Below are positions 17,911 to 28,031 of a DNA stretch of 64,000 nucleotides, piece by piece; within the stretch, counting starts at the first letter, position 1, and the number at the start of each line of letters is the position of its first letter. The translations under genes were made by a program, and so were the position numbers. The notes below the pieces were generated by a model. It saw only the letters and a list, made by a program, of their open reading frames with translations, did not search any database and was not told the DNA's origin. Source of the stretch: Corynebacterium meitnerae (GTDB taxonomy: Bacteria; Actinomycetota; Actinomycetes; Mycobacteriales; Mycobacteriaceae); contig NZ_JAKMUS010000001.1 in assembly GCF_027570075.1 (NCBI RefSeq), positions 248,001 to 312,000 of the forward strand. Reading direction: 5' to 3'.

Positions 17911-18759
17911 CTAGGACTCAGCGAGGCGCTGCAGCTCGACCTCGGGGTCGAAGTCGGCCTTGGGCCATTCCAGGTTGAGGTCGCGGAGGGCTTGGACGAA
18001 AAGGGTCTTCACCACGGTGCGGCAGTAGTCCTTGTTGTCAGACGGGATGCAGTACCAAGGGGCGACGTCGGTGGAGGTGCGCTTTAGGGCGATCTCGTAT
18101 GCTTCCTGGAATTCGTCCCAGAGGCGGCGATCGTCGATATCGCCTGGGTTATACTTCCAGTGCTTGTCCGGGCGCTCAATGCGCTTGCGGAGGTTCTCTG
18201 CCTGGAATTCTTTGGAGATGTGTGGCATGACCTTGATGATCTTCGTGCCGTTGGCAGCGGCTTTGGCTTCAAAATCGACGATGGCGTCGTAGCGGCGTTC
18301 AATCTCCTCCGGCGGGGCCATCTGCTTGACGCGCTGGACCAACACGTCCTCGTAATGGGAACGGTCAAACACGCTGATCATGCCCGGCTTGGGCAGGTGC
18401 GGCTCAATGCGCCAGAGGAAGTCGTGTTTCAGTTCTTCTTCCGTTGGTTTGCCGAAGGCCTTGATGTGCACGCCTTGCGGGTCCATCGTCTCACCCACAA
18501 CGTTGCGGATGATGCCACCCTTGCCGGCAGTGTCCATGCCCTGCAGGACCAAGAGAATGGAACCGGCGTTCTCATTGCCCGCACGGCCATTGGCGTACAA
18601 GCACTCCTGGAGTTCATCGAGCTCATCGTCGAATTCATCAAAAGCATCTTCAACGTTGTCCTCACTCACACCCGGGGTGGACGCGGGGTCAACGCTAGCA
18701 AGCACGAAATCCTCGCTAACACGAAGTGCTTCTGCTTCCTTGATGGATACCTTGGCCAC
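17911..18759 (-). CDS. ppk2: Polyphosphate kinase 2 family protein
   Basis: A 282-residue PPK2-type enzyme that moves phosphate between polyphosphate and nucleotides. Walker A is GMDTAGKGG near residue 75, the Walker B-like element is ISVFDRSHYEDVLVQRV, and the lid module has ENLRKRIERPDKHWKYNPGDIDDR. The GTG start at 18759 has GGAGGGAGG upstream. It lies 14 bases after nusB in the same direction and converges with the Hsp70-like gene. The sequence does not tell whether AMP, ADP or GDP is preferred. Confidence 0.88.
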   Translation of the reverse strand: MAKVSIKEAEALRVSEDFVLASVDPASTPGVSEDNVEDAFDEFDDELDELQECLYANGRAGNENAGSILLVLQGMDTAGKGGIIRNVVGETMDPQGVHIKAFGKPTEEELKHDFLWRIEPHLPKPGMISVFDRSHYEDVLVQRVKQMAPPEEIERRYDAIVDFEAKAAANGTKIIKVMPHISKEFQAENLRKRIERPDKHWKYNPGDIDDRRLWDEFQEAYEIALKRTSTDVAPWYCIPSDNKDYCRTVVKTLFVQALRDLNLEWPKADFDPEVELQRLAES

Positions 18760-18773
18760 GATGAGCCTCCCTC

Positions 18774-19370
18774 CTACTCCTGCTCGACTGCAGGTGCTTC
18801 GTTAGTGTCGGTGGTTGCCGGTTCCGGTTCAGTGGTCGCTTCTGGTTCGATGGCCTCGACGGGTGCGTCAATCTCATCTTCTTCAGCGAAGCCGATGAGT
18901 CCGGTCTCCCCGGTGATGATATCGGGGGCGTCGGCGGAGTTGGCCTGAACAATGTCATCGATCACGGCGTGGATGTACGGCGGGGCGTTGTCGCCGGCGT
19001 ATTCCACGGACATCTCCATCGCGTTGGAGATGGAGATGGAAGGGTCGACGTCAGGGTTGTACAGAACCTCCCACGTAGCCACGCGCAGGATGGCGCGATC
19101 GACAGCCGGCAGGCGGTTGAGCTCCCAGTTCTCAGAGAGGAAACGCTCAATCGACTCGTCGATCTCATCGAGGTTCTCCGCGGCACCCACGATGATCTCA
19201 CGGGTGTAGTCAGCAACAGGAGCCACGGCATTCGCCGGGTCCTCAGCCAGCTTGATGCGATCCTCAACGATGGCTACGGGATCCAGGTCGCGGGTCTCGG
19301 CCTCGAAGAGGATGTCTACAGCGCGGCGGCGTGCACGGTAACGCGCACCATGACGTTTGTAATCAGACAT
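18774..19370 (-). CDS. nusB: Transcription antitermination factor NusB
   Basis: NusB works with NusE on boxA RNA during rRNA transcription. The first 140 residues fit the family: [52 protein letters not shown] and AVIDDIVQ. About 45 extra C-terminal residues are acidic and Ala/Glu/Pro-rich. ATG 19370 gives the family N-terminus [10 protein letters not shown] but has no clear ribosome binding site; the frame continues to TTG 19424. It is likely co-transcribed with efp, 76 bases upstream. Confidence 0.93.
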   Translation of the reverse strand: MSDYKRHGARYRARRRAVDILFEAETRDLDPVAIVEDRIKLAEDPANAVAPVADYTREIIVGAAENLDEIDESIERFLSENWELNRLPAVDRAILRVATWEVLYNPDVDPSISISNAMEMSVEYAGDNAPPYIHAVIDDIVQANSADAPDIITGETGLIGFAEEDEIDAPVEAIEPEATTEPEPATTDTNEAPAVEQE

Positions 19371-19446
19371 GTTGTAAAAAGTTGGAAAGTTGGGAGAAGC
19401 GGGCCCAGCTTGAGCCCGCTTCAATGGAAGAAACTAGAGGTAGTGC

Positions 19447-20010
19447 CTAGTTGTTCACGCGAGACAGGTACTCACCCGTGCGGGTGTCCACCTTGACCAC
19501 GTTGCCGGTCTCCAGGAACAGCGGAACCTGGATCTCAGCGCCGGTCTCCAGCTTCGCCGGCTTGGTGCCACCGGTGGAGCGGTCGCCCTGCAGGCCCGGA
19601 TCGGTGTGCTCGATCTTCAGGTCCACGGAGATCGGCAGCTCAGCAAACAGAGCCTCACCCTCGTGGAAGGAAACCTGTACGCGCATGTTCTCCAGGAGGA
19701 AGCGAGCAGCGTCGCCGAACTTGTCCTCCGGCAGCTCGTACTGCTCGTAGGTCTTGTCGTCCATGACAACGTAGTTCTGGCCATCGTTGTACAGGTAGGT
19801 CATGTCGCGACGGTCAACCGTTGCGGTTTCCACCTTGACGCCTGCGTTCCAGGTCTTGTCCACGGTCTTGCCGGAGACGACGTCCTTCAGCTTCGTGCGC
19901 ACGAAAGCAGGGCCCTTGCCCGGCTTCACGTGCTGGAACTCGATGATCTGCTGGAGCTTGCCGTCAATCTTGAGCACAAGGCCGTTCTTGAAATCAGCGG
20001 TGGTTGCCAC
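19447..20010 (-). CDS. efp: Translation elongation factor P
   Basis: EF-P relieves ribosome stalling at polyproline. The 187-residue protein has the normal three-domain length. The loop [14 protein letters not shown] carries the conserved lysine 32, the position modified in many bacteria. The actinobacterial proline after KG is present. The GTG start follows AAGGGAG at good spacing. No modification enzyme gene is in view. Pepq lies upstream in the same direction, but 91 bases with a possible -10 TAGCAT allow a separate promoter. Confidence 0.97.
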   Translation of the reverse strand: MATTADFKNGLVLKIDGKLQQIIEFQHVKPGKGPAFVRTKLKDVVSGKTVDKTWNAGVKVETATVDRRDMTYLYNDGQNYVVMDDKTYEQYELPEDKFGDAARFLLENMRVQVSFHEGEALFAELPISVDLKIEHTDPGLQGDRSTGGTKPAKLETGAEIQVPLFLETGNVVKVDTRTGEYLSRVNN

Positions 20011-20101
20011 GAAATAATCTCCCTTGAAGTAGATCTGGCTGTGTTAAAACAAGCCCATGCTACACCACTGATCAGCACATGCTTAAGGCAGCGTGGCCGG
20101 A

Positions 20102-21193
20102 TTAGAGGACAGTCAGGTCTTTCGGGAACTGCGTGATCACTCGTGGCGCACCGGAGGTGATCACCAACGTGTCCTCAATACGCACGCCACCACGGCCCGG
20201 CACGTAGATGCCTGGCTCAATGGTCAGCGTCATATTTTCTTCCAGCGAGCCGTCCGCGCGCGTGGATGCGGCCGGCCCCTCATGCACGTCAAGGCCAATA
20301 CCGTGGCCGGTGGAGTGAACGAAGTATTCGCCGTAGCCAGCAGCATCAATGATGTCGCGGCAGGCCTTGTCCACCTCAACGAGGGGACGGCCAGGCGTTG
20401 CTGCGAACACGCCAGCCTTCTGGGCCTCGAGCACGGTCTCATAGATCTCACGGGAGAACTCCGTGACATGCCCGATGATGAACGTGCGGGTCATATCCGA
20501 GTTGAAGCCGCGGTAGTGTGCGCCAAAATCAATCGTGACAATGTCGCCATCCTCAATCACACGCTCCCCCGCGCCATGGTGCGGCAGCGCCGAGTTCGGG
20601 CCGGAAGCAACAATGGTGTCAAAGCTCGGGCGCTCCGCACCCAGCACACGCATGCGGTACTCAAGGTCAGCAGCAACGTCACGCTCCGCGCGTCCCGCCC
20701 GCAGCTCCCCTGCCTCGATGAGACCGGTCAGCGCATCAACAGCAATCTGCGCTGCCTCTTCCAGGCGGGCCAGCTCGTAACGGTCCTTGCGCAGCCGGAT
20801 CTCCTCAATCGCCCCATCAACGGGAACAAGGGTGACACCATCCGGGCAGGCCTTCTTCATCGCTTCGAGTTCAGCCACAGTGGTGCGTGCTGCATCAAAG
20901 CCCACGCGCCACCCCTCCGGCACCGTGGCAATAAGTGCTTCTGCCCCATTGCGCACGATCATGGCCTCAATGTCCTTGACCTCTTCGGCGATCTGCGTGG
21001 TGTAGCGCCCATCCGTCGCAATAGCGGCAGACAGATCCTTGTTCACCAACAGCGCACCAGCGGAGCCGGAGAAGCCAGACAAGTAGCGCACGTTCGTCGG
21101 GTGCGTGACCAAGAAGGAATCAATGCGCCTGCCCGCCAGCTTTGCGGACAACGCGCGCCGACGGGTCAGGAACCGGGAATCAGCGAAACTCAT
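20102..21193 (-). CDS. pepQ: M24-family Xaa-Pro aminopeptidase / dipeptidase
   Basis: A 363-residue metallopeptidase that cleaves X-Pro bonds. The N-terminal creatinase domain ([20 protein letters not shown]) precedes the pita-bread catalytic domain. Metal ligands are seen in [41 protein letters not shown] and GVRIEDT. The start overlaps the aroQ stop by four bases. The conserved neighbourhood (aro genes, efp) supports the usual pepQ name, although aminopeptidase P activity cannot be excluded. Confidence 0.9.
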   Translation of the reverse strand: MSFADSRFLTRRRALSAKLAGRRIDSFLVTHPTNVRYLSGFSGSAGALLVNKDLSAAIATDGRYTTQIAEEVKDIEAMIVRNGAEALIATVPEGWRVGFDAARTTVAELEAMKKACPDGVTLVPVDGAIEEIRLRKDRYELARLEEAAQIAVDALTGLIEAGELRAGRAERDVAADLEYRMRVLGAERPSFDTIVASGPNSALPHHGAGERVIEDGDIVTIDFGAHYRGFNSDMTRTFIIGHVTEFSREIYETVLEAQKAGVFAATPGRPLVEVDKACRDIIDAAGYGEYFVHSTGHGIGLDVHEGPAASTRADGSLEENMTLTIEPGIYVPGRGGVRIEDTLVITSGAPRVITQFPKDLTVL

Positions 21194-21624
21194 GAGATCC
21201 TCCTCAAAAAGTACTCAAGCGCGAGCTCATAACCATGAATGCCCAGGCCGGCAATCACGCCGATGGCAATGGGCGTCAAGTACGAATGGTGGCGGAACTC
21301 CTCACGCGCGTGCACGTTGGAGATGTGCACTTCGATGAAGCCCGCAGCGTCACTGATCTCTGCCAGTGCATCACGTAGCGCAACGGAGGTGTGGGTGAAG
21401 CCACCGGGGTTGATAATCACGGCGGCGCCGTTATCGGCAGCCTCATGCACCGCGCTAATAAGATCGCCCTCGTGATTGGACTGGCAGAAGATCAGCTCCA
21501 CGCGATCACCAGCGAGCGCGCGTAGACGCTGCTCAACATCCGCCAGTGTCGTCGAGCCATAGATCTCCGGCTGGCGCTTGCCCAACCGGTTCAGGTTTGG
21601 CCCATTGAGCACATAAACCTTCAC
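21190..21624 (-). CDS. aroQ: 3-dehydroquinate dehydratase, type II
   Basis: A small dodecameric enzyme of 144 residues for the third step of the shikimate pathway. It shows the type II hallmarks: [20 protein letters not shown] with the active-site tyrosine, [29 protein letters not shown] and [17 protein letters not shown]. It lies downstream of aroB (46 bases) and overlaps pepQ. Some corynebacterial annotations call this gene aroD. Confidence 0.96.
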   Translation of the reverse strand: MKVYVLNGPNLNRLGKRQPEIYGSTTLADVEQRLRALAGDRVELIFCQSNHEGDLISAVHEAADNGAAVIINPGGFTHTSVALRDALAEISDAAGFIEVHISNVHAREEFRHHSYLTPIAIGVIAGLGIHGYELALEYFLRRIS

Positions 21625-21670
21625 GTCACACCCTCCTTAGATTCTGCACATTCTGTGCCGTTGCGTTGTC

Positions 21671-22738
21671 TCAGCTCAGTTGCGTGAGCTCAGTGTACGC
21701 CTGACGCATCTCCTCAATCGTCGCATCTTCCAGGCGAGACGGTATGCCAATGCCTTCGAGGACGACGAAACGGATGCGGCCATCGCGGTTCTTCTTATCG
21801 TGCGTCATGCCCTCGTACAGCTCATCAAAAGCATCCGGGTCGTAGGTCACCGGAAGGCCCACGCTCGTGAGGATGTCGCGGTGGAGGGCAACCACTGAAT
21901 CGCTGATAAGCCCCCTGTTCTTCGCCAGCAGAGCGACAAACATCATGCCCACGGCGACGGCATTGCCGTGACGCCAGCGGTAATCCTCGCGCTTCTCCAG
22001 CGCGTGCCCGAGCGTGTGCCCATAGTTGAGGATTTCGCGTAACGACGATTCCTTCAGGTCCTCACTCACCACCTTGGCCTTGACCGCGACAGACCTTTCA
22101 ATGAGTTCGGCGATCTTGTTCTTGGGCACGTCATCACCCTGCTGGTAGATCTCCAGAATCACGGGATCGGCGATGAAACCGGTCTTGATGATCTCGGCGG
22201 AACCGGCAACGAATTCCTCGTGCGCGAGGGTGTCCAGGCGGTCCAGATCAATGAAGACAGAATCCGGCTCATGGAAAGCACCAACGAGGTTCTTGCCCGC
22301 GTCCGTGTTGATACCGGTCTTACCGCCCACGGCCGCATCCACCATGGCGAGCAGCGTCGTGGGCACCTGAATGACCTTGATACCGCGCATCCACGTTGCG
22401 GCAGCGAAACCAGCGAGGTCCGTGGTTGCGCCCCCGCCAAGGCCCAGCACAACACCCTGGCGGGAGAAATTCTTCTCGCCGAAGAGATCCCACAGGCCGC
22501 TCAAAACCGTCAGTGACTTGCCGTCTTCCGCATCGGGAATCTCCGCGAGGGTGACCTCTACCCCATTCGCGGTAATGAGATCACGGAGCTTCTCCGCCAC
22601 CGGAGCCAGTGGGCCCTGGTGAATGATCGCGGCCTGACGTGCGCCCGTGTCCGCTACGCGCGCAGCGATCTGCTCATCGAGTCCTGCACCAATGTGCACG
22701 TCATACGGGTTTGGGCCAGTGACACTGATAACAGACAT
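21671..22738 (-). CDS. aroB: 3-dehydroquinate synthase
   Basis: The 355-residue NAD- and metal-dependent enzyme converts DAHP to dehydroquinate. It has the GLGGGATTDLAGFAAATWMRG nucleotide region, PTTLLAMVDAAVGGKTGIN and the metal site NYGHTLGHALEKREDYRWRHGNAV. The open frame runs far upstream across aroK, but the family N-terminus MSVISVTGPNPYDVHIG begins at ATG 22738 after AGAAGG. It is co-directional with aroK, 76 bases away. Confidence 0.96.
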   Translation of the reverse strand: MSVISVTGPNPYDVHIGAGLDEQIAARVADTGARQAAIIHQGPLAPVAEKLRDLITANGVEVTLAEIPDAEDGKSLTVLSGLWDLFGEKNFSRQGVVLGLGGGATTDLAGFAAATWMRGIKVIQVPTTLLAMVDAAVGGKTGINTDAGKNLVGAFHEPDSVFIDLDRLDTLAHEEFVAGSAEIIKTGFIADPVILEIYQQGDDVPKNKIAELIERSVAVKAKVVSEDLKESSLREILNYGHTLGHALEKREDYRWRHGNAVAVGMMFVALLAKNRGLISDSVVALHRDILTSVGLPVTYDPDAFDELYEGMTHDKKNRDGRIRFVVLEGIGIPSRLEDATIEEMRQAYTELTQLS

Positions 22739-22814
22739 GGTGAAAAGCCTTCTTCGCGGATCGGTGGTTGTTACTCGTTGATTATTGCTACTGCGCGCTG
22801 CGCGTGGGCCGGAA

Positions 22815-23438
22815 TCAGCGGGATTCGATGAGGTTAAGAATCTCCGCGACAAGACGCTGCGGTGGGCGCGAATCCGTGCGTACTCGGTGCATAGCCACCT
22901 CGCGGTACAACGGCTCACGTGTTTCCAGCAGTGCGCGGTAATGCTCCACCGGATCTTCGGCGTTGAGCACCGGGCGCGAATTGTTACCGGAGGTGCGGCG
23001 CACACCTTCTTCCACGGACACATCAATCCACACCACGGTGTGAGCTTGCAAGAGTGTGCGCGTGGATTCCGTAACCACGGCACCACCGCCCAAGCTGACC
23101 ACACCGCCGGATGCCAGTGAGCGTGCAACGTACTCAGCCTCAACCTCGCGGAAGCGCTCCTCGCCGAGCTCTGAGTAGACCTCCCCCGTGGGCTTACCTT
23201 CGCCCTTGGCAATGAGGTCATCAGAGTCCACCAACGGCAGATTCAATGCGCGTGCGAGACGGCGACCAATCGTGGACTTCCCAGCACCCGGAGGGCCAAC
23301 CAGGACAACGCGTGGGGAGCCATGGACAACCTGCTCGCTGCCATTGCCCTCCACAACATCACCCGTGGTGTGTGGCTGAACCGGACGGTTCGGTGGCGGT
23401 CCGGGCTTCGGCACAGCCGGGGGAACCGGATTAGTCAT
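22815..23438 (-). CDS. aroK: Shikimate kinase
   Basis: The enzyme phosphorylates shikimate. P-loop GPPGAGKST, shikimate-binding DSDDLI and SLGGGAV, and lid [12 protein letters not shown] are all present. ATG 23438 overlaps the aroC end by eight bases and gives 207 residues. That leaves about 40 proline-rich N-terminal residues before the kinase core, longer than the usual 165-190. A shorter start cannot be excluded, but no internal start with a better ribosome binding site was noticed. Confidence 0.94.
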   Translation of the reverse strand: MTNPVPPAVPKPGPPPNRPVQPHTTGDVVEGNGSEQVVHGSPRVVLVGPPGAGKSTIGRRLARALNLPLVDSDDLIAKGEGKPTGEVYSELGEERFREVEAEYVARSLASGGVVSLGGGAVVTESTRTLLQAHTVVWIDVSVEEGVRRTSGNNSRPVLNAEDPVEHYRALLETREPLYREVAMHRVRTDSRPPQRLVAEILNLIESR

Positions 23439-24651
23439 CGCTGTCCCCTTCGAAAGCCAGACGGTCCGCCACGTATTGCTTGTACGCCTCCACGTTGCGC
23501 TTCGTTTCCTCAATGCTGTCGCCGCCAAACTTCTCCAACACTGCGCGTGCCAGAACAAGTGCCACCATGGCTTCAGCAACCACGCCAGCTGCCGGCACAG
23601 CACACACATCGGAGCGCTGGTGAATCGCCGTTGCGGCGTCACCGGAGGACATATCCACGGTTTTCAGTGCGCGCGGAACAGTGGAGATCGGCTTCATCGC
23701 GGCACGCACACGCAGGGCTTCCCCATTGGTCATGCCACCCTCAAGGCCACCGGCACGGTTGGTCTCACGGCGCACACCGTCACCGTCGCGCACCATCTCA
23801 TCGTGGGCTTCGCTGCCACGACGGCGTGCTTCCTCAAAACCATCGCCGACCTCAACGCCCTTGATCGCCTGGATGCCCATGAGCGCTGCAGCCAGCTGCG
23901 CATCCAAGCGTGCATCACCAGAGACGTGGGAACCCAGGCCAATCGGCAGGCCTTCCACGATCACCTCGACGATGCCGCCGAGGGTGTCGCCCTGCTTCTT
24001 TGCGGACTCAATTTCAGCGATCATGGACGCTTCAGCTTCTTCGCCGAATGCGCGGACCGGAGAGGCGTCGATACGCTCAATGTCCTCGAACGTGGGAAGC
24101 GGGCCTGTGTACGGCTCAGAGGCACCGATGGAAATGACGTGCGAGAGCACCTCCACGCCAAGGACCTCACGCAGGAAGGAACGCGCGATCGTTGCGGCCG
24201 CCACGCGCGACGCAGTTTCGCGTGCCGACGACCTCTCCAACACCGGACGCGCCGCATCAAAGCCGTACTTGATCATGCCGGCGAAATCGGCGTGACCCGG
24301 CCGCGGGCGCGTCAGTGCTGCACCGCGGCCGGAGCTCATCGCCTTGGCCACCTCTGGGTCTTCTATGTCCAACTCATGCGGGGACATGATGGTGGTCCAC
24401 TTCGGCCACTCCGTATTGCCAATCATCACAGCGATCGGGCTACCAATCGTTTTCCCGTGGATGACACCGGAAAGAACCGTGAGCTCGTCCTGCTCAAACT
24501 TCATACGCGCGCCACGGCCGTAGCCAAGGCGGCGGCGTGCAAGTTGGTGGCCGATCTCCTCAGTGGAGACAGTGACCCCAGCCGGCATGTTTTCAACCAT
24601 CGCGATAAGCGCCTGACCGTGGGATTCACCTGCAGTAGTCCATCGAAGCAT
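23431..24651 (-). CDS. aroC: Chorismate synthase
   Basis: A 406-residue FMN-dependent enzyme releasing phosphate from EPSP to form chorismate. It starts with [14 protein letters not shown], has [18 protein letters not shown], the [14 protein letters not shown] histidine region, [18 protein letters not shown] and the C-terminal [17 protein letters not shown]. The length is normal for the actinobacterial type. It is the first of aroC-aroK-aroB-aroQ, with an A24 peptidase gene 31 bases upstream. Confidence 0.97.
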   Translation of the reverse strand: MLRWTTAGESHGQALIAMVENMPAGVTVSTEEIGHQLARRRLGYGRGARMKFEQDELTVLSGVIHGKTIGSPIAVMIGNTEWPKWTTIMSPHELDIEDPEVAKAMSSGRGAALTRPRPGHADFAGMIKYGFDAARPVLERSSARETASRVAAATIARSFLREVLGVEVLSHVISIGASEPYTGPLPTFEDIERIDASPVRAFGEEAEASMIAEIESAKKQGDTLGGIVEVIVEGLPIGLGSHVSGDARLDAQLAAALMGIQAIKGVEVGDGFEEARRRGSEAHDEMVRDGDGVRRETNRAGGLEGGMTNGEALRVRAAMKPISTVPRALKTVDMSSGDAATAIHQRSDVCAVPAAGVVAEAMVALVLARAVLEKFGGDSIEETKRNVEAYKQYVADRLAFEGDSDD

Positions 24652-24682
24652 GCAGGCATTGTCTCACATGAACTACACAGTC

Positions 24683-25186
24683 TCACGTAAGGGCGCACGT
24701 AATAGCCACGATCCACGCGGCCACGATCATCGAAGGACCATGCGCCATGCCAGGTTTGCGGGTGAGCAGCAGTGCAAGGGCGGTGATCATGCTGCTTAGC
24801 AACATCACACCCAGCACGCCTGCAAGTCCGCCGGCAAGCGCCACGGCCACACCCAGTGGCAATGCGAGTTTGATGTCACCACCACCGATGCCAGGGCTGA
24901 CGCTCAGAGCTGCACTGCTTTCGGCGGTCCCGACAGGGACGGCTACTGCCGTGAGAACATACAGCCCCGGCCACAGCAGGCCCCACCACCCAGTGGGAAA
25001 GAAAAAGCACAGGGCTACGGCTATTACTCCCGCCGGAAGCGTCAACGCATTGGGCAACCGCTGCTGGCGGAGGTCAACGATGACGAGTGCTACGGACCAT
25101 GCGAGCGCTAGTAGCGCTGCTACAGCCAGCGCGGCTGGATGTGCGTGTGCAGCCAGGTGTATGTACGTGGCATTTCCCCCAAACAT
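24683..25186 (-). CDS. A24-family prepilin peptidase-like protein
   Basis: A membrane protein of 167 residues with five to six hydrophobic helices. The two aspartates of type IV prepilin peptidases are visible, one in VIVDLRQQRLPN and one in the GxGD-type motif GIGGGDIKLALPLG. The N-terminal methylase domain of full PilD enzymes is absent, as in TadV/FlaK-type peptidases. No pilin genes are nearby; the gene sits between aroE and aroC, a placement I recall from C. glutamicum. Its substrate is unknown. Confidence 0.85.
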   Translation of the reverse strand: MFGGNATYIHLAAHAHPAALAVAALLALAWSVALVIVDLRQQRLPNALTLPAGVIAVALCFFFPTGWWGLLWPGLYVLTAVAVPVGTAESSAALSVSPGIGGGDIKLALPLGVAVALAGGLAGVLGVMLLSSMITALALLLTRKPGMAHGPSMIVAAWIVAITCALT

Positions 25187-25223
25187 GGTGATCCACCCCC
25201 AGATCAGTGTGTGGGGCTTAAGC

Positions 25224-26129
25224 CTACCTGCGATTCTGGCGTGTCACACCGGTTGGGGATACCCAGCCGACATGACGGAACAATGCCTCACGCATCTCTT
25301 CTCGCGGTGCGTCCACACCGGTGAATTGCTCGAACTGGGAGTAAGACTGGCAGGCCAGCATGACCAAACCCCCGACGGTCAGGTGGCCGTTCGACGCAGC
25401 ACATGTAGCCAGTGGGGTTGGCCAGGGGTTGTAAATCACGTCGAGGACCGGGGCATGGCCAAGTTCCGCATAACGCGTTTCTAGAACCTTTGCCGGGACG
25501 GTAGAGATGATTGCGTCCACTCCCAGGGCAAGGTCGCGGAGGTCACGCTCAAAGTTGATGAACTCCGCTTCCACCCCGGTGTTCTCCAGCAGCGGAAGGA
25601 GCTCTTCTGACCTGTCAGAGCGGTTGAGCACCGTCACCTTGTCCACACCGCGCTGGGTCAGTGCCCACAGCGCGGGACGCGCGGTACCACCGCTGCCGAT
25701 GAGAAGGACATGGCCGAGCTCCTTCTCCCCCACGAGCTCATTGAGAGCACCGGAGATACCTTCGCAGTCCGTGTTGTCTGCGCGCCAGATAGAACTGCCG
25801 TCACGGGTCTCCCACACCAAGGTGTTCGCTGAGCCAATAGCGCGTGCACGTTCAGTGACCTCATCGGCGAATTCCAGTGCCGCGAACTTGCCCGGCATAG
25901 TCACGGAGAAACCCCGGTAGCTCACATCAGCATGACCGACGATCTCCGGCAACTGCTCTGCCGTGCACTCAATCCGCTCGTAGTGCCAGCCATCAAGACC
26001 AGCGGCGGCGTAGCCAGCAGAGTGCAGCACTGGAGACAGCGAGTGCTCAATCGGGCTACCGAGCACCGCCGCACGGTATGTCGATTCCGGTGAGGGGGTG
26101 GCTTGCTGATCGGCCTCGGGAGCACTCAT
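25224..26129 (-). CDS. aroE: Shikimate dehydrogenase
   Basis: The 301-residue protein reduces 3-dehydroshikimate with NADPH. Substrate-binding GSPIEHSLSPVLHSAGY, catalytic lysine in FSVTMPGKFAALEF, NTDCEGISGAL, nucleotide fold VLLIGSGGTARPALWAL and GGLVMLACQSYSQFEQFTG are all present. It lies downstream of mltG by 31 bases. About 20 N-terminal residues (SAPEADQQATPSPES) are extra and probably unstructured. Actinobacterial paralogues can prefer quinate, but the aro context supports AroE. Confidence 0.94.
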   Translation of the reverse strand: MSAPEADQQATPSPESTYRAAVLGSPIEHSLSPVLHSAGYAAAGLDGWHYERIECTAEQLPEIVGHADVSYRGFSVTMPGKFAALEFADEVTERARAIGSANTLVWETRDGSSIWRADNTDCEGISGALNELVGEKELGHVLLIGSGGTARPALWALTQRGVDKVTVLNRSDRSEELLPLLENTGVEAEFINFERDLRDLALGVDAIISTVPAKVLETRYAELGHAPVLDVIYNPWPTPLATCAASNGHLTVGGLVMLACQSYSQFEQFTGVDAPREEMREALFRHVGWVSPTGVTRQNRR

Positions 26130-26160
26130 TGCTGCCTGTTCTTTCTAGTTCGTCGTTGCT

Positions 26161-27315
26161 CTAGCGCTGGGAGTCCAAGATGCCGGACTCGTATGCACGC
26201 TGCACAGCATCCTGGTGCTCTTCGAAGGTGTTGGTAAACAGCGTGGTACCGGTCTTGTCGATGGTGACGAAGAAGAGCCACTCACCTTCAGCCGGGTTCT
26301 CCATCGCACGAATCGCTTCCTCGGACGGGGAGGCAATCGGCGTATCCGGCAGACCATCCTTGGCGTAGGTGTTCCACGGGGTCTCGCGCTTACGGTCCGA
26401 ATCACCGGTAGCAACCTCAACGGACTCCAAGTCGTAATTCACCGTGGAGTCAAACTCCAGGCGCATCGGGGCAGCCAGACGGTTCAGAATCACGCGGGCA
26501 ACCTTGTCAAACTCTCCTGCCGGCGCTTCACGCTCCACCAGGGATGCAGCGATGAGAAGCTCGTACGGGCTCAAACCAATCGCCTGCGCACGGCCAACGA
26601 TGTCGGTGCCGTTGTACATCTTCGCCGAACGGGTGATCAGGTCCGTCAGGATCGTCTTCGCGTCAGCATTGGGGTTCACCACGTACTCGCCCGGTGCAAT
26701 CAAGCCCTCAAGGCGCTTCGGGTCACCAGCACGTGCGCTCACTGGGCCCAGTGCCCACTCAGGGACACCAAGCTCAGACGGATCAGCATTCGCTGCCACT
26801 TCCTGCAGCTGCTCAACGTTGATGCAGCCGGCCCCCTTACCGTCCTCACCACACGTCACTCGGGAGATGCTGGAGAAGATCCCGTAGCGGACATCGCCGC
26901 CGACCACGCGGACGTCGTTAAGCGTCAAGCCCCCTGGAATCTTCAACATCTCAATGCGCGTGGCCGGATCGAGCAAGGCCGCAACCGCGGACTTCGCGCT
27001 CATCTTCTCCTGCAGGCGGTAGAAACCCGGCTGGATGTTGTCCGAATCCGGATTAGACATCACAGCGGACTGGAAAGCCTGATTCGAGCGAACAACCCCA
27101 AGCTCCTCCAACGTCGGACCTAGCGCGGTCAGGTTGGAGCCCTCCGGGATCTCCACGATCTGCTCCACACCATTGCCATCGCCTTTGAAATCCGCGCCCG
27201 ACGAGGACGAGCGGGCAACGCCGATGTACACCACTGCTCCGAGGATCAGCAGAATGGACACAATAAGCACCGCAACACCGCGGGTGCGCCCTTGAGAGGT
27301 TTGTGCCATGCTCAC
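26161..27315 (-). CDS. mltG: Endolytic murein transglycosylase MltG
   Basis: MltG cleaves nascent glycan strands at the membrane and sets their length. The 384-residue protein has one N-terminal transmembrane helix (about residues 13-33) and an extracytoplasmic YceG domain. The catalytic glutamate is in LIAASLVEREAP, with NRLAAPMRLEFDSTVNY and TPWNTYAKDGLPDTPIASP downstream. An extra loop near residue 155 holds two cysteines (VTCGEDGKGAGCINV). GTG 27315 fits the AAGGAG site at the end of ruvX best; ATG 27309 is an alternative. Confidence 0.94.
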   Translation of the reverse strand: MSMAQTSQGRTRGVAVLIVSILLILGAVVYIGVARSSSSGADFKGDGNGVEQIVEIPEGSNLTALGPTLEELGVVRSNQAFQSAVMSNPDSDNIQPGFYRLQEKMSAKSAVAALLDPATRIEMLKIPGGLTLNDVRVVGGDVRYGIFSSISRVTCGEDGKGAGCINVEQLQEVAANADPSELGVPEWALGPVSARAGDPKRLEGLIAPGEYVVNPNADAKTILTDLITRSAKMYNGTDIVGRAQAIGLSPYELLIAASLVEREAPAGEFDKVARVILNRLAAPMRLEFDSTVNYDLESVEVATGDSDRKRETPWNTYAKDGLPDTPIASPSEEAIRAMENPAEGEWLFFVTIDKTGTTLFTNTFEEHQDAVQRAYESGILDSQR

Positions 27316-27317
27316 GA

Positions 27318-27860
27318 TTAATTCTCCTTGGGGTCATTCAACAGGGAGGATTCGGCCTTCTCAGCCGAGTTCTGGCGCGCGGCAAACGCGTGAGCGCGCC
27401 CGTCGAGCCACGATTGCAAAATCGCCACGGCTGCAGCTTGATCGATCACAGCGCGGCCAGCCTTCTCCGACACACCGGAGGAACGCAAAGCGTTCGTGGC
27501 AGCCACCGTGGTCAAGCGTTCATCCGCGTAACGCACCGGGACATCACTGCGCCGGGAGATACGGAAACCGATCTCCTTGGCATGCTTCACACTGGCAGAG
27601 CCATTGCCCTTGAGGTCGCGCGGCAAACCGACGACAACTTCAACGGCCTCATACTCCTCAATGATTGCCAGCAGCCGCTCAATATCCTCACCATCACGGT
27701 CCTTGAAACCCGTCACGCGAGGCACAGTTTCCACCGGGGTGGCCAGAAGCCCGTCACGGTCGGATGAAGCCACACCGATGCGCACGGTGCCCACATCGAT
27801 GCCGATGCGGCGGCCAGCTCCAGGATCATCAACCCCGGGGGTGTCCGGATGTACCTTCAT
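27318..27860 (-). CDS. ruvX: RuvX/YqgF family putative Holliday junction resolvase
   Basis: A 180-residue RNase H-fold protein. The first acidic residue lies in [17 protein letters not shown], followed by [28 protein letters not shown] and the C-terminal [15 protein letters not shown] aspartate. Homologues act on 16S rRNA ends or on Holliday junctions; which applies here is not decidable. The mltG start follows its stop by two bases. Confidence 0.93.
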   Translation of the reverse strand: MKVHPDTPGVDDPGAGRRIGIDVGTVRIGVASSDRDGLLATPVETVPRVTGFKDRDGEDIERLLAIIEEYEAVEVVVGLPRDLKGNGSASVKHAKEIGFRISRRSDVPVRYADERLTTVAATNALRSSGVSEKAGRAVIDQAAAVAILQSWLDGRAHAFAARQNSAEKAESSLLNDPKEN

Positions 27861-27907
27861 CTGTTCGCGTAGACCTCAACTGTGTGTCGGATGGACGGCA
27901 GCTGTGT

Positions 27908-27939
27908 GTGCCTTCACTCACGGTAGTTGGTGAAGGCAC
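27908..27939. other. Perfect 10-bp hairpin in the alaS-ruvX gap
   Basis: GTGCCTTCAC pairs with GTGAAGGCAC around a 12-base loop. It lies on the transcript between alaS and ruvX. No T-run follows on either strand, so it may be a processing or attenuation structure rather than a simple terminator. Confidence 0.6.
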
Positions 27940-27962
27940 CGCCACAGAACCGCTGCTGGGCG

Positions 27963-27985
27963 TGTCACGTAATCATTTCGTGACA
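27963..27985. other. 7-bp hairpin in the alaS-ruvX gap
   Basis: TGTCACG and CGTGACA form perfect arms around nine bases. It is the middle of three hairpins in this 170-base gap. Confidence 0.45.
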
Positions 27986-28007
27986 TTGACAGCACTCTAG
28001 CCGAAAT

Positions 28008-28031
28008 CTGGCTCGATCCGGCTGGAGCCAG
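28008..28031. other. 7-bp hairpin directly after the alaS stop codon
   Basis: CTGGCTC and GAGCCAG are perfect arms around a ten-base loop, abutting the alaS stop. On the minus strand it is followed by GATTTCGG rather than a run of T, so it is a weak terminator at best. Confidence 0.45.

Noticed and set aside
22739..23221. N-terminal extension of aroB across aroK
   Set aside because: The family N-terminus begins at ATG 22738 and the extra frame overlaps the clear aroK coding sequence.
24683..25186. Evidence of a type IV pilus locus around the A24 peptidase
   Set aside because: No pilin, ATPase or Tad gene is nearby; all neighbours are shikimate pathway genes.
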